Of a stretch of DNA of 64,000 bases, positions 51,292-61,251 are shown piece after piece. The stretch is taken from positions 1 to 64,000 of the forward strand of contig NZ_JBGMEB010000025.1 in the NCBI RefSeq assembly GCF_041447285.1, written 5' to 3'. A model generated the notes under the pieces. It searched no databases. It was not told the origin of the DNA and saw nothing but the letters and a program-made list of their open reading frames with translations. The stretch comes from Methanomethylovorans sp041447285. GTDB taxonomy: Archaea > Halobacteriota > Methanosarcinia > Methanosarcinales > Methanosarcinaceae. How positions within the stretch are numbered: position 1 is the stretch's first letter; every line of letters starts with the position of its first letter. Both the position numbers and the translations under genes were made by a program.

Positions 51292-53793
51292 TTACACCTC
51301 TATTGATAATGTATTTCCCTGAAGTACGTCATTTTCGGTAACCTTTACTTCTTTTACCACATTCCCATAGCTGATCTGGTATGGCTGTGTGGGAGCTACA
51401 TCAAACTGGGTCTGGCCTGAGATAGGTCCTTCTGTTGAATATGGAACTGTGAAGGAGTATGTACCGTTTGATGTTGTTGTTTGTGAATATGTGAATGAGC
51501 GTCCCTGGCTGGTGCTGATTGTAGTACTTATCGTCACATTCTCACCTGCAGGTGCTGTTCCTGTGATCTTTGCCCCTTCTACATATTCGAATATCTTTAC
51601 GTAACCCGTGTTATCTTCTTTTATTTTTCCACCTAAAAGTACGTTGTATACATTCTTGTATCCAATTTCCTGACTCTGGGAACTAGTGATACCGGGTGAT
51701 TCATGAACCATGCGGTAATGCTTGAGGCCGTTACCGTCAAAAATATGCAATTTAGCTTCCATAGAATTGTAGTAACGTTCATAAGGAACATTCATCACTC
51801 CCTGGTCAGTTTGCACAGCTGTGTAATAATTGTTAGTGTCCAGTGTCCATGAGGCCATAGCATAGAACTTTCCGGTGGCCATCTCCACATCTGATACTAT
51901 GTATCTGGCCCCCATTTTATTTTCATCCGGATGAATAGCTTCAAGGACAGCAGTGGCTTCTTCCTCAGATGAAGCGGTAAAGAATGTGGATGCTCCTGGC
52001 CGATTCTCTTCTTCTATACTATTCGTACGCCCGCCGATACCTTGCTGGAAGGGATTGGCATTTGGGATTCTGCGTCCAATTACTTCTATCCAGTGTCCAT
52101 AGTCCCACCAGGACATAACTCCGTAAGCTGTATCGGGGTATGAATATATCTCTCCGCTTGCAGGTGCTTCATATAGCTCATTAAAGTCCAGGCCAGGGTC
52201 TGGTGTGTTAATTCTCATCCAGTTAAGTGCTTCTAACCATTGATTGCCCGGCCCACCTGCATATTGTGCCTGCTGTGTTGCCAGACTGTAATTGGGTAGA
52301 ACAAGTACAACAATGACTATAACAAGTGATATTATGTGAATGGGTTTAAGTTTATGAGTTGTAGTTTCTTTTGTTTTACCTGCAGACTTTTGTTTAACTT
52401 TTTCAGTTGCCATCAAGTTGCTCAATCTGAGGTCTTTCCAACCTGCCAGATCCAGGAATTTGATTCCGAGGTATGCACTTAGTATCGCTGCATTAACTGC
52501 ATAGTAGTAAGAGAAGCGGTTCTGTTGCAGCATTGCCCACAGCACCATGAAAGTCCATACTATAAGCAATGTCTTTTCCTGTGTGTTCTTCTTTTTTGCA
52601 GCCTCATATATCAATATCGCAAGTGCAAGGATCGAAACAAATCCCATGGCTGCAAAATAATAGTAGAAAGAACCATCAAACAGGTCAAGAGGTGCTGCTT
52701 CTCCTATGGTCAGGGCACCGCCTGTTCTCTTGAAGAACCCAAATACACCAATAAGCATTGTGTATACGGATGGTGCAAATGCCTTAGATGTCAGTATAAC
52801 TGCTGCAACACCAGCTAATATGGACAAAGGATAGATCTTCTTATTCAGTTTTCTTTTTTGCATTTCAGTAGAAAGGAGCGTTAAGAGGGGAAAAGCCAGT
52901 ATACCGGCGAGCAGTCCTTTCTCATGCATTGATTTCGTACCTCCTATCTCAGGAACCATCAATACCATCATGAGAGTTACTGCAAATATGATCATTCCAC
53001 CTACTGCAAGGTAATCAGTGGTCCTGCCATGCATGTGGTCCACAACGTGCTGTATTGTAATGTAAAGGCCAATGATCAAACTGAAGAAAAGAGCTCCTTT
53101 CCAGGTAAGTGTATATGCTCCCATGGAAATTCCGGTAAGTATAAAATAAGGCAATGCGGGTTTAATTGTCTCTATAGGTTTTTCTTTAAGGTTTGAGAAT
53201 GTTATTGGATGTTCTCTTGCAACCTTTACTGCCATGACCAGAAAGGCTGCTGTCATTGTGCTGAATAAAACTTCTGCAATATGGTGGTCGTTGAAACCTA
53301 TGATGGACCTTGAGAGTATCTGGCCGGGTGCAAGAGCTATAAGTACAGCTGCCAGCAGTCCGACTCGCCTGTCGTCAAATATCCATTTGGTTACGAAATA
53401 TGTGGCTATGACTACCAATGAGGCTATGAATGCGGGATAATACGCTGATACTGTGTAAATGAGCTTCTCACTTGGGTTTCCACGTCCCAGTATCCAGAGT
53501 ATTATGCCAAGTGACATGTCAAACAGTGGTGCAAAGACCTGAGTAGTACCTCGGGGATAATTTGTATACGCATCGAACCAGAGCATATGTGGGAAATTAT
53601 GCAGCATTGCTTCCACATTTCTTAAGTGGTACCAGGGGTCGTTCTCGCTTAGTTTCACAAAGTTCTCAGCTACAAAAACCTGTGCTTTAGGGATAGTCCT
53701 TATATAGAACGCTACGAGACATGAGATTAAAACCCCTAATGCATAGGGTATACTCCCTTTCAGATCTCTTTTGGCGGCTTCCTCTTTGGTCAT
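51292..53793 (-). CDS. aglB: Oligosaccharyltransferase AglB (STT3 family)
   Basis: Membrane enzyme of 833 residues that moves a lipid-linked glycan to Asn of surface proteins. About 12-13 helices fill residues 15-500; the first external loop has the acidic metal motif LSENDPWYH, and the catalytic WWDYG is in VMSWWDYGHWIEV at about residue 560. The C-terminal 130 residues are a beta-sandwich (GENVTISTTISTSQGRSF). The glycan genes divergent from it probably make its substrate. It lies next to a perfect 22-bp palindrome. Confidence 0.94.
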   Translation of the reverse strand: MTKEEAAKRDLKGSIPYALGVLISCLVAFYIRTIPKAQVFVAENFVKLSENDPWYHLRNVEAMLHNFPHMLWFDAYTNYPRGTTQVFAPLFDMSLGIILWILGRGNPSEKLIYTVSAYYPAFIASLVVIATYFVTKWIFDDRRVGLLAAVLIALAPGQILSRSIIGFNDHHIAEVLFSTMTAAFLVMAVKVAREHPITFSNLKEKPIETIKPALPYFILTGISMGAYTLTWKGALFFSLIIGLYITIQHVVDHMHGRTTDYLAVGGMIIFAVTLMMVLMVPEIGGTKSMHEKGLLAGILAFPLLTLLSTEMQKRKLNKKIYPLSILAGVAAVILTSKAFAPSVYTMLIGVFGFFKRTGGALTIGEAAPLDLFDGSFYYYFAAMGFVSILALAILIYEAAKKKNTQEKTLLIVWTFMVLWAMLQQNRFSYYYAVNAAILSAYLGIKFLDLAGWKDLRLSNLMATEKVKQKSAGKTKETTTHKLKPIHIISLVIVIVVLVLPNYSLATQQAQYAGGPGNQWLEALNWMRINTPDPGLDFNELYEAPASGEIYSYPDTAYGVMSWWDYGHWIEVIGRRIPNANPFQQGIGGRTNSIEEENRPGASTFFTASSEEEATAVLEAIHPDENKMGARYIVSDVEMATGKFYAMASWTLDTNNYYTAVQTDQGVMNVPYERYYNSMEAKLHIFDGNGLKHYRMVHESPGITSSQSQEIGYKNVYNVLLGGKIKEDNTGYVKIFEYVEGAKITGTAPAGENVTISTTISTSQGRSFTYSQTTTSNGTYSFTVPYSTEGPISGQTQFDVAPTQPYQISYGNVVKEVKVTENDVLQGNTLSIEV

Positions 53794-53909
53794 GGATTCA
53801 ACTCTTTCAAAATGTGATATGTGTTAAATTTATGCAGGATAAAAGGTCACTTCATACATATATGTTGCACCTAACATAAGATTATCCTTTGTTTAGTTTG
53901 CATAACAGT

Positions 53910-53931
53910 TTTCTAGATATATATCTAGAAA
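53910..53931. promoter_or_regulatory. Perfect 22-bp palindrome between aglB and the glycan locus
   Basis: The arms TTTCTAGATAT and ATATCTAGAAA are exact reverse complements and meet without spacer. The site lies 117 bases before aglB (minus strand) and about 110-155 bases before the first glycosyltransferase (plus strand). It contains TATATAT and could be an operator over, or itself, a shared TATA region. The rest of 53794-54043 holds no gene. Confidence 0.5.
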
Positions 53932-54064
53932 GGGGAGCACACATATTTAATGTTGCCTTCAGGTAACATTTTTCATTTTGATGCAAAGGAATAAAATGCA
54001 TGACATCTTACTTGTTCCTGTTTAAGATACATAATAATTCATTTTGTGCAAGGATGGTCTTGAA

Positions 54065-55153
54065 TTGAGGATATGTCTTATCGCGGATGCGACTTCGATA
54101 CACACCTTACGGTGGGCAGAATATTTTGTTGATCAGGGCGATGAGGTTCATATCATCACATACGAACCACCAAAGAAAGAGCTAGAAGGAGTCAAGGTCC
54201 ATATCATACGATCTATTTTCAATAATCTTTATCTTGATTTCTGTCCACGTCATTTGAGAATGTATTTACTCGTCAAAAAGATAAAACCTGACATTCTACA
54301 CGCACATTTCATATCAAAGTTCGGTTTTCATGCAGCTTTCTTAGGTTACAGGCCACTGATAATGAGTGCTTGGGGTGGTGATATTTTGGTAGTACCTTAT
54401 TGGTCCAAGTTGCTGTGGTACTTTACAGGTATATCGCTTAAGAGAGCAGATGTTGTTTATGGTGTTTCCAAAGACATATGCGGAAAAATCGTCAGTAATT
54501 TCGGAGTTCCTTCACCACGAGTAAAATTAGTTCCATTTGGTGTGGATACAAAACTTTTTCATCAAGCAGCTGGAAAAAAAGTTACAGGAGATACTAGTAT
54601 TGTAATCCTTTCTAACAGGACCTTCTTAGATATATATAACATTGAAACCCTTATCAACTCAATACCTTTTGTAGTTGAAAAAAATCCAAATATCAAATTT
54701 GTGATCAAAGGTACCGGTCCCCTGGAGGATTCTCTGAAATCTCTTGTTCTGGAACTCGGTGTATCGGAATACGTGACTTTTATTGGTTGGGTCGAGTATC
54801 AAGAAATGGTTGGGTTATTGCATAATTGTGATATCTATGTTTCAACCGCTCTCTCAGATGGTACTCCTGTTTCGGTATTAGAGGCAATGGCATGTGCAAA
54901 ACCATGCATTGTTACAGATGTAGGCGGTGTAAGTGAATGGATAGACGATGGATTAAATGGATGTCTTTTTACTCCTAGAAACCCTCAGGAACTAGCTCAA
55001 AAGATCCTCGAACTTGCTGCAGATCCTATTAAAAGAGAAAAACTTGGAATAAACGCTCACAAGGTCATAGAAGAAAGAGGAGATTGGTACAGAATAATGG
55101 AAGATGTAAGAGAGCAATATGAGGAATTGGTGAAAAAGCATGCAGTACAGTAA
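54065..55153 (+). CDS. Glycosyltransferase family 4
   Basis: GT-B fold transferase of about 363 residues. N-terminal domain: ICLIADATSIHTLRWAEYF; C-terminal sugar-nucleotide domain: FVIKGTGPLEDSLK, VSTALSDGTPVSVLEAMAC with the EX7E-type Glu, and VTDVGGVSEWIDDG. Donor and acceptor sugars cannot be told. Starts are TTG only (54044 or 54065); AAGGATGG at 54050-54057 supports TTG 54065, which also gives the family-like N-terminus. It overlaps the next gene by 14 bases. Confidence 0.87.
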   Translation: MRICLIADATSIHTLRWAEYFVDQGDEVHIITYEPPKKELEGVKVHIIRSIFNNLYLDFCPRHLRMYLLVKKIKPDILHAHFISKFGFHAAFLGYRPLIMSAWGGDILVVPYWSKLLWYFTGISLKRADVVYGVSKDICGKIVSNFGVPSPRVKLVPFGVDTKLFHQAAGKKVTGDTSIVILSNRTFLDIYNIETLINSIPFVVEKNPNIKFVIKGTGPLEDSLKSLVLELGVSEYVTFIGWVEYQEMVGLLHNCDIYVSTALSDGTPVSVLEAMACAKPCIVTDVGGVSEWIDDGLNGCLFTPRNPQELAQKILELAADPIKREKLGINAHKVIEERGDWYRIMEDVREQYEELVKKHAVQ

Positions 55154-56030
55154 TGCTGCTGTTACCGGCAGTACAGGGTTCATAGGTTCATATCTTACTG
55201 ATAGATTAAGAGAAATGGGCATTAATGTCTTTGAAATATCCCGATCTTCAAGTCGGACCGACATTACTTCTTTGGATCAGGTAAAGAACATTCCTGCACA
55301 AGAAATTGTTTTCCATCTGGCAGGGATTACAAATATTTCTCTTTCTTTTGAAAACCCATATCATGCATACATTAACAATGTTGTTGGAACCTTGAACATG
55401 CTTGAGTGGTGCAGGATAAATAAAGTCCCTAAAATGGTATTCTTAAGCACTTTTGTATATGGTTTTCCTCAATATCTTCCCGTGGATGAAAAACACCCTG
55501 CAGCACCTACGAATCCATATTCCACCAGTAAACTTCTCGCCGAAGAATTATGTCAGGCGTATTGCCGGGATTATGGTCTTAACGTTGCTGTACTTCGCCT
55601 CTTTAACGTATATGGTCCAAGGCAGAAATCTGATTTTGTGATCCCACGTATTATCGAGCAATTACCGACAGGCAAGGTGAAATTAGGTGCCTCTGCTCCT
55701 AAACGAGATTTTGTTTATATAGATGACGTTGTTGATTCAATAGTCAATGCTTCGAGGTCAGAAATACGTGGCTTTGAGGTCTTTAATATTGGTAGTGGTA
55801 TTAGTTATTCAATAAAAGAAATAGCATCAGAATTGTCTTCCCTCTATTTCAAAGAAACTGGTAATTATGTTTCTCTCAATTTTAGTGATGTTCTTAAAAA
55901 GGGAGACGTACTTGATACTATTGCAAACATTGAAAAAGCCAAGAATATATTGAACTGGTATCCAAAAACTGATATAAATGCAGGATTATTAAAAACACTT
56001 AGGGCGTATCTGGATGAACATAAAGAATAA
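55140..56030 (+). CDS. NAD-dependent sugar epimerase/dehydratase (SDR)
   Basis: Extended short-chain dehydrogenase of 296 residues acting on an NDP-sugar. NAD motif TGSTGFIGSYL at the N-terminus, active-site YxxxK in NPYSTSKLLAEEL, and RLFNVYGPRQ, typical of UDP-glucose 4-epimerase-like enzymes. It overlaps its neighbours on both sides (14 and 17 bases), so it belongs to one glycan operon. Confidence 0.87.
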   Translation: MQYSNAAVTGSTGFIGSYLTDRLREMGINVFEISRSSSRTDITSLDQVKNIPAQEIVFHLAGITNISLSFENPYHAYINNVVGTLNMLEWCRINKVPKMVFLSTFVYGFPQYLPVDEKHPAAPTNPYSTSKLLAEELCQAYCRDYGLNVAVLRLFNVYGPRQKSDFVIPRIIEQLPTGKVKLGASAPKRDFVYIDDVVDSIVNASRSEIRGFEVFNIGSGISYSIKEIASELSSLYFKETGNYVSLNFSDVLKKGDVLDTIANIEKAKNILNWYPKTDINAGLLKTLRAYLDEHKE

Positions 56031-57006
56031 AAATGTTGTAGTTACAGGTGCCGGTGGTTTTATTCCAAGCCACCTCACGGAAGAGCTAGTTAGAAGAGGT
56101 GCCAATGTAAAGGCTCTGGTACATTATAATTCCCGCAATGACAATGGTATGCTGAGATTAGCTGATCCGGAGCTTGTTGATAAAGTACAGATATCTCTTG
56201 GAGATATCACCGATCCATATTATGTAAAGCAAGTAACGAAAGATGCTGATGTGGTCTTCCATCTTGCTGCCCTTATTGGTATACCATATTCATACATAGC
56301 TCCTGAGCAATATGTCAATGTGAATATCAAAGGCACTTTAAATGTGCTTCAGGCAGCACTTGAGAATGGTGTGGACAAAGTGGTTCACACCTCAACCAGT
56401 GAAACCTACGGAACAGCTATCTACACACCAATTGATGAATCTCATCCCTTGCAGGGTCAATCCCCCTATTCTGCCTCTAAGATCGGCGCAGATAAGCTTG
56501 CTGAAAGTTATTATCTCTCTTTTGATCTGCCAGTGGCGACCATAAGACCTTTCAACACCTTTGGTCCCCGTCAGTCTGCAAGGGCAGTAATACCGACTAT
56601 AATTTCTCAGGCATTGGTAAAAGATGAGATTCATGTGGGTTCTCTTGATCCGGTGAGGGATATGACGTTTGTAAAAGATACTGTCAATGGTTTTATTGCA
56701 GTGGCAACATCTGAAAGTTCTGTGGGCGAAGTCATAAATGTAGGTACAGGGAAGGGTCATACAATTGGCGATATTCTTAGTACTATTCTCAAGATAGTTG
56801 ACAAGGAAAATATGAAAATTACAACAGATGTCCAACGTGTTAGGCCTGTAAAAAGTGAAGTAATGGAATTGATCTGTGATAATTCCAAGGCGAAAAAGTT
56901 GGCTGACTGGGAACCTCAGTACACTCTTGAGGAAGGTTTAAGATTGACCATAGATTGGTTTAAAGGACATAACAATCTGTATGATACGAAAGGATATGTG
57001 GTATAA
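56014..57006 (+). CDS. NDP-sugar 4,6-dehydratase (LegB-like SDR)
   Basis: Extended SDR of 330 residues. The NAD motif reads TGAGGFIPSHL (Pro where most have Gly), the active site is SPYSASKIGADKL, and ALVHYNSRNDNG is typical of the branch that includes the legionaminic acid enzyme LegB. With the following nucleotidyltransferase it resembles the opening steps of a nonulosonic-acid or amino-deoxy-sugar pathway, but the later enzymes of that pathway are not seen here. Shares its last base with the start of the next gene. Confidence 0.83.
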   Translation: MNIKNKNVVVTGAGGFIPSHLTEELVRRGANVKALVHYNSRNDNGMLRLADPELVDKVQISLGDITDPYYVKQVTKDADVVFHLAALIGIPYSYIAPEQYVNVNIKGTLNVLQAALENGVDKVVHTSTSETYGTAIYTPIDESHPLQGQSPYSASKIGADKLAESYYLSFDLPVATIRPFNTFGPRQSARAVIPTIISQALVKDEIHVGSLDPVRDMTFVKDTVNGFIAVATSESSVGEVINVGTGKGHTIGDILSTILKIVDKENMKITTDVQRVRPVKSEVMELICDNSKAKKLADWEPQYTLEEGLRLTIDWFKGHNNLYDTKGYVV

Positions 57007-57707
57007 TGCAAGCTGTAATTCTTGCTGGCGGCAAAGGTAAGCGTTTGGCACCATACACCACCATTCTGCCAAAACCCTTGATGCCCATTGATGACATGCC
57101 AATTCTGGAGATTGTATTGCTCCAGCTTAAAAAGCATGGATTTACAAACATCGTTCTTGCTGTTGGCCATCTTGCAGGGCTGATACAGGCTTATTGTGGT
57201 GATGGTTCCAGATGGGGATTGAATATCACCTATTCGATGGAAAATGAACCTCTTGGTACTGCAGGACCTTTGTCTTTAATAGATGGTCTTGAAGAGAATT
57301 TTCTCGTAATGAATGGTGATCTATTAACCAATATTGATTATTCTGATCTGATGAAACTTCATTTAGAAAAAAATGCTCTTGCGACGGTTTCGATGTATAA
57401 TAAGGATGTTCCTATTAGTCTTGGTGTGCTTAACTTAGATGATTCTGGAAATATTATTGATTACATTGAAAAACCGACTCTAACTTACAAAGTAAGCATG
57501 GGAATTTATATTTTGAACAGGAAAATACTTGATCACATTGAAAAGGGCAAATATCTTGATTTTCCAGTTCTTATAAAACAGTTGATAGAAGAAAATGAAA
57601 AAGTAGTTGGTTATGATTTTACCGGCTATTGGATGGATATAGGTCGTCATGAGGATTACTCGAAGGTGCTTGAAGAGTTTAATAGTATTAGGGATGAATT
57701 GTTGTAG
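57006..57707 (+). CDS. Sugar-phosphate nucleotidyltransferase
   Basis: GT-A-like nucleotidyltransferase of 233 residues. Signature GGKGKRLAPYTTILPKPL at the N-terminus, then FLVMNGDLLTNIDY (metal-binding Asp) and the C-terminal TGYWMDIGRHEDY. It activates a sugar phosphate for the pathway of the preceding dehydratase (PtmE-like or mannose-1-phosphate guanylyltransferase-like). The gene ends in TAG followed by TAA. Confidence 0.87.
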   Translation: MQAVILAGGKGKRLAPYTTILPKPLMPIDDMPILEIVLLQLKKHGFTNIVLAVGHLAGLIQAYCGDGSRWGLNITYSMENEPLGTAGPLSLIDGLEENFLVMNGDLLTNIDYSDLMKLHLEKNALATVSMYNKDVPISLGVLNLDDSGNIIDYIEKPTLTYKVSMGIYILNRKILDHIEKGKYLDFPVLIKQLIEENEKVVGYDFTGYWMDIGRHEDYSKVLEEFNSIRDELL

Positions 57708-57719
57708 TAAGGTATAAGC

Positions 57720-57884
57720 ATGTCTATATTTAATGGCAAAAAGATACTTGTTACAGGTGGCACAGGTTCTCTGGGAAAAGAGCTTGTACGTCATCTTTTA
57801 TGGAATGAACAGCCGGAAACTGTTAAAGTATTTGATGTCGATGAAACTGAGCAATTAGAGTTCCAACCTTCTGTATATGCTTAA
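57720..57884 (+). pseudogene. Truncated polysaccharide biosynthesis dehydratase (PseB/CapD-like N-terminus)
   Basis: A start with ribosome-binding site (AAGG at 57709-57712) leads to a 54-residue frame: FNGKKILVTGGTGSLGKEL, then KVFDVDETEQLEFQ, the NAD-binding beginning of the UDP-GlcNAc inverting 4,6-dehydratase family. Full members have over 300 residues; here the frame ends at TAA 57882 after an unrelated tail. The same frame continues open to 57941 after this stop, which may be another piece. 57885-58107 holds no complete gene. Confidence 0.75.
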
Positions 57885-58107
57885 GAGGCTTGTGAAACGC
57901 AGAGGATTTTTAATGCAACTCCTCATTCTCATATTGGCTAATAATACTAGTAAGTTAATTTACAGTATCTATGATTATTATATATACAGAAATGAACAAA
58001 ACTTGAAACAATATTTTGTTCCTTGTTTATTTTGGCTCCTCTTTGAGGTAATGTTTTAATATCCGATCAAATATTCAATGTGAATTTTCAGAATTGCATC
58101 GTAGTCA

Positions 58108-59601
58108 ATGATTTCTATGTCAAAAATTCAGACTCTAATCTCTCGAATAATGGGCATAAGCCCCATACAGCGCCAGAGTCTTATTTCCTTTTTCTGGCAA
58201 ATAGCATTTACAGCCATAGGCTTTTTAAGTACTATTTATTTTGCACGGAGTGTAGGTGCTTCAATTCTAGGTGCATACTTCATTTTCTTATCATATACCG
58301 GAATTTTCAGTATGGTGTCAGATGGTGGTTTTGGAGGAGCTGCAGTCAAGCGTATAAGTGAAGGAGAAGAGCAGGATGCATATTTCACAGCATATTTTGT
58401 ATTGCTTTTGATTTTTACTTCAATTACCTTGATCTTCTTGCTTGTATTTCGGGAATACTTTATCGACCTCAATGAGTCTGGTATGTTTGTGTGGTTAATC
58501 CTATCTTTATTGTTTTCTGTGATAGCAAGTTCCATATCCATCGGAGTTAATGGCACTGGTAAAATAGGAGTACGTATGACATGTGCTGGCATGGGTAACA
58601 TTTCACGTATTATTTTCCAGGTTATGGGAATATACTTTGGATATGAGGTAGCAGGCCTTGCTGGTGGATTGATTGCAGGGACTCTCCTTGCAGCGGTGAT
58701 TGAATTTCGATTTTTTGATTTAAATTTTGTTCCCTTCAAGTGGAAACATGTCAAAAGTTTATCCATGTTCTCTTTTTGGTTGTTCCTGACGTCAACTGGT
58801 TCACTGGTGTTCTCACAGTCTGATACGCTTATGATTGGTTATTATATGGATAATGCCGATGTAGGTGTCTATAGAATATCTCTTCAGTTCACAATGGTTG
58901 CAACTTTTGCTACCTATGCACTGCGTAATACTTTATGGCCCAGGGTTAGTAGATGGGGTAAGAATGGAGAGATAGAATCAGTACAGGCATCTTTGTCAAA
59001 TGCAATCAGTTACTCTCTAATACTGGCAGTTCCTGTGCTCATTGGTGGCATATTATTGGGTGATAAATTGCTTTATTTGTTCTATGGTGCTGAATTTGCT
59101 AGAGGTTACTTTACATTGATTCTATTAATGGGTGTGCAGATCGTCAACATCTTTCAATATTTTTTCACAATGTATCTCGATGCTTTGGATAATCCAAAAG
59201 AATCATTTAAAGTTACACTGGTAGGTGTTGTTGCTAATATCGTGTTAAATGCGTTCCTGATTCCTATAATGGGTATAAGTGGTGCAGCAATAGCAACTCT
59301 TGTAACAATGGTATTGAATGCTGCGCTTGCCAAGCGTGCGTTATCTAGATTGATTATGATTAGATTGAAACATCGTAATATACTGAATATCATGAAGGCA
59401 TCAATTCTGATGGGGATATTTGTTGGAGTATATCGCCTGCTTATCCCTTTATCCAATGTATGGGTTACGCTGCTGGCTGTTGTGATCGGTGGAGCAATAT
59501 ACTGTTTTTTGGTATTGAAATTTGATGATAATGTGTACGATGAAATGAGAAATATTGTAGAGGGGATGGGCATGGGAGGTGTATGGCCAGCATGGTTGTG
59601 A
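58108..59601 (+). CDS. Polysaccharide flippase (Wzx/MATE-like)
   Basis: Integral membrane protein of 497 residues with about 12-14 helices, belonging to the polysaccharide/oligosaccharide exporter superfamily, which flips lipid-linked glycans. N-terminal SLISFFWQIAFTAIGFLSTIYFARS pattern, here quoted in part as GFLSTIYFARSVGAS, and the central FSQSDTLMIGYYMDNADVG are typical. It would deliver the glycan to AglB on the outer face. Starts at ATG 58108 or 58117. Confidence 0.88.
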   Translation: MISMSKIQTLISRIMGISPIQRQSLISFFWQIAFTAIGFLSTIYFARSVGASILGAYFIFLSYTGIFSMVSDGGFGGAAVKRISEGEEQDAYFTAYFVLLLIFTSITLIFLLVFREYFIDLNESGMFVWLILSLLFSVIASSISIGVNGTGKIGVRMTCAGMGNISRIIFQVMGIYFGYEVAGLAGGLIAGTLLAAVIEFRFFDLNFVPFKWKHVKSLSMFSFWLFLTSTGSLVFSQSDTLMIGYYMDNADVGVYRISLQFTMVATFATYALRNTLWPRVSRWGKNGEIESVQASLSNAISYSLILAVPVLIGGILLGDKLLYLFYGAEFARGYFTLILLMGVQIVNIFQYFFTMYLDALDNPKESFKVTLVGVVANIVLNAFLIPIMGISGAAIATLVTMVLNAALAKRALSRLIMIRLKHRNILNIMKASILMGIFVGVYRLLIPLSNVWVTLLAVVIGGAIYCFLVLKFDDNVYDEMRNIVEGMGMGGVWPAWL

Positions 59602-59915
59602 ATTATTTTCTTTTACATATATTCCATTTTATATTCATACAATTGGAGTACTTTTTATGCTATATAATTATAATTTAATTCGTTAGGATATGTAGATAAG
59701 ATCCGTACTGAAAAACAGAAGTGGAAGGTCTTCTGGGATGCTATTGGTCCCAGTAACATTAACTTCTCTTTTTCTAAAATACTAATATAGCAAAAATAAT
59801 GTTGGTTGAAAGTTGCCACATTTTTTATGGGAGAGTATAGGAACCAGTTATCTTTAATACTTCTCTTTAATATATCTATAGATATGGTTTCGAACTATCT
59901 CTACTATTAAAATAG
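59602..59915. other. Intergenic region with a nested hairpin
   Basis: No gene seen in 314 AT-rich bases. AGAAGT (59717-59722) pairs with ACTTCT (59762-59767) and encloses CTGGGA (59733-59738) pairing with TCCCAG (59748-59753); a T-run follows at 59769-59773. It may be a terminator of the flippase transcript or the remnant of an RNA. A short open stretch around 59700-59790 (KIRTEKQKWKVFWDAIG) has no start and may be debris. Confidence 0.35.
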
Positions 59916-61232
59916 TTGTATACACTAAGGTTTAAAAAAAACTACTCGTCCTTGTTATTCCAGTTACCTATTATGTTACCTATTATGGGAGTGTATCAAA
60001 AAGTGTCTGACAAAAAGAATATCTGTGTAATTGTGGCTCTTTTAATCACAGGTGGATCTGATAACTTATTACTATCTCATCTATCTTATCTCATCCAACA
60101 TGGATACAGTGTACATTTGTATTCAATTCGTCCAATGGATAAAAATAGCGTTTTATCTGACAAATTTAGAGATTATGGGATTTCACTAAAGGATTACAAT
60201 ATATTGACTAAGGTACTACTTCAAGCAACTAAATATGCTATCTATCTCCCTCTTTATTCTTTTCTTTTCCTCAGCAGAAGCTTGGGTTTATGTAAATATC
60301 CAATCTCGAAGACAAAAATTCAGGTGAGTATAGAAAATAGGCTCATATTTAAAATATGTATGCCAATATTATTCCTTCGGGTTATTCTTGACAATTTATA
60401 TCATAAATTTAATATAATCTCCTCTTACCATTATTCTACTTATAGCGTTTCATACTATCTTCAGAAATCATTGAACATTCCAGCAGTATATACAGAAATA
60501 TCATCTCCTATGTGGAGAAAGGACTGGCTGTCTAGAAAAAAATTAAGCAAATATCTAAATTCATTCAATAAAATCTTTGTACCGTCAAAAATAATAGGTA
60601 ATGAATTGAGGGAATATGAAGGTTTGAATAAGGATTACATAACATTGCCTTTTATTATCCAAGAGTTGCCATACAATTTTAATCCTTCATCTAGAACAGC
60701 TGAAAGTTTTGGTGTTATTGCCAGATTATCTCGTGAAAAAAATCAGGATATATTGATCAAAGTGTTGAAAATAGTTGTAAGCTCAAAACCAAACGCCAAA
60801 TTAATATTGATTGGTAGAGGAGAAGAAGAATCCAAATACAAATTATTAGTTGAGGAATTGCAACTTTTAAATAACGTGAAATTCATTCCGGGTTTTAATA
60901 TAATCACTGAAATAATTGACGAAATCGATATTTTCGTACTATGTTCGGATGTCGAAGGAATGCCATTAGTTTTACTTGAAGCACTTTATTATGGAAAACC
61001 AATATTAGTGAATGATGTAGGTTCTACATCAGAATTAGTAATAAATAATTTCAACGGTTTCATCATAGACAAAAATAATTTAGATGATCTCGCTAAAAAA
61101 ATACTTTTAATAATGGATGATACCAATTTATTTAATGACTTCTCAAATAACAGTAAAAAATTATATCATAGTACATATAGTCCTGCAGTAATACTTAATC
61201 ACTTGTTAGATGAATATGATCAACTAAATTGA
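59916..61232 (+). CDS. Glycosyltransferase family 4 (AT-rich gene)
   Basis: GT-B transferase of up to 438 residues. C-terminal domain features: GVIARLSREKNQDILIKVLK, LILIGRGEEESKYK, CSDVEGMPLVLLEALYYG and VNDVGSTSELVINN. The N-terminal part has a hydrophobic stretch (LPLYSFLFLSRSLGL) that may contact the membrane. The start may be downstream of 59916 (for example at the MGVYQKVSDKKN region). Codon use is clearly more A/T-rich (many AAA, AAT, ATA) than in neighbouring core genes, pointing to acquisition from elsewhere. Convergent with the next gene. Confidence 0.83.
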   Translation: MYTLRFKKNYSSLLFQLPIMLPIMGVYQKVSDKKNICVIVALLITGGSDNLLLSHLSYLIQHGYSVHLYSIRPMDKNSVLSDKFRDYGISLKDYNILTKVLLQATKYAIYLPLYSFLFLSRSLGLCKYPISKTKIQVSIENRLIFKICMPILFLRVILDNLYHKFNIISSYHYSTYSVSYYLQKSLNIPAVYTEISSPMWRKDWLSRKKLSKYLNSFNKIFVPSKIIGNELREYEGLNKDYITLPFIIQELPYNFNPSSRTAESFGVIARLSREKNQDILIKVLKIVVSSKPNAKLILIGRGEEESKYKLLVEELQLLNNVKFIPGFNIITEIIDEIDIFVLCSDVEGMPLVLLEALYYGKPILVNDVGSTSELVINNFNGFIIDKNNLDDLAKKILLIMDDTNLFNDFSNNSKKLYHSTYSPAVILNHLLDEYDQLN

Positions 61233-61251
61233 TTATTTTCTGATTTCTGAG

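Noticed and set aside
57877..58059. Short plus-strand ORF between the truncated dehydratase and the flippase
   Set aside because: No ribosome-binding site and no recognisable sequence; more likely debris of the rearrangement.
59717..59773. Nested hairpin after the flippase as a new RNA gene
   Set aside because: The stems are only 6 bp and a T-run follows; a weak terminator is the simpler reading.
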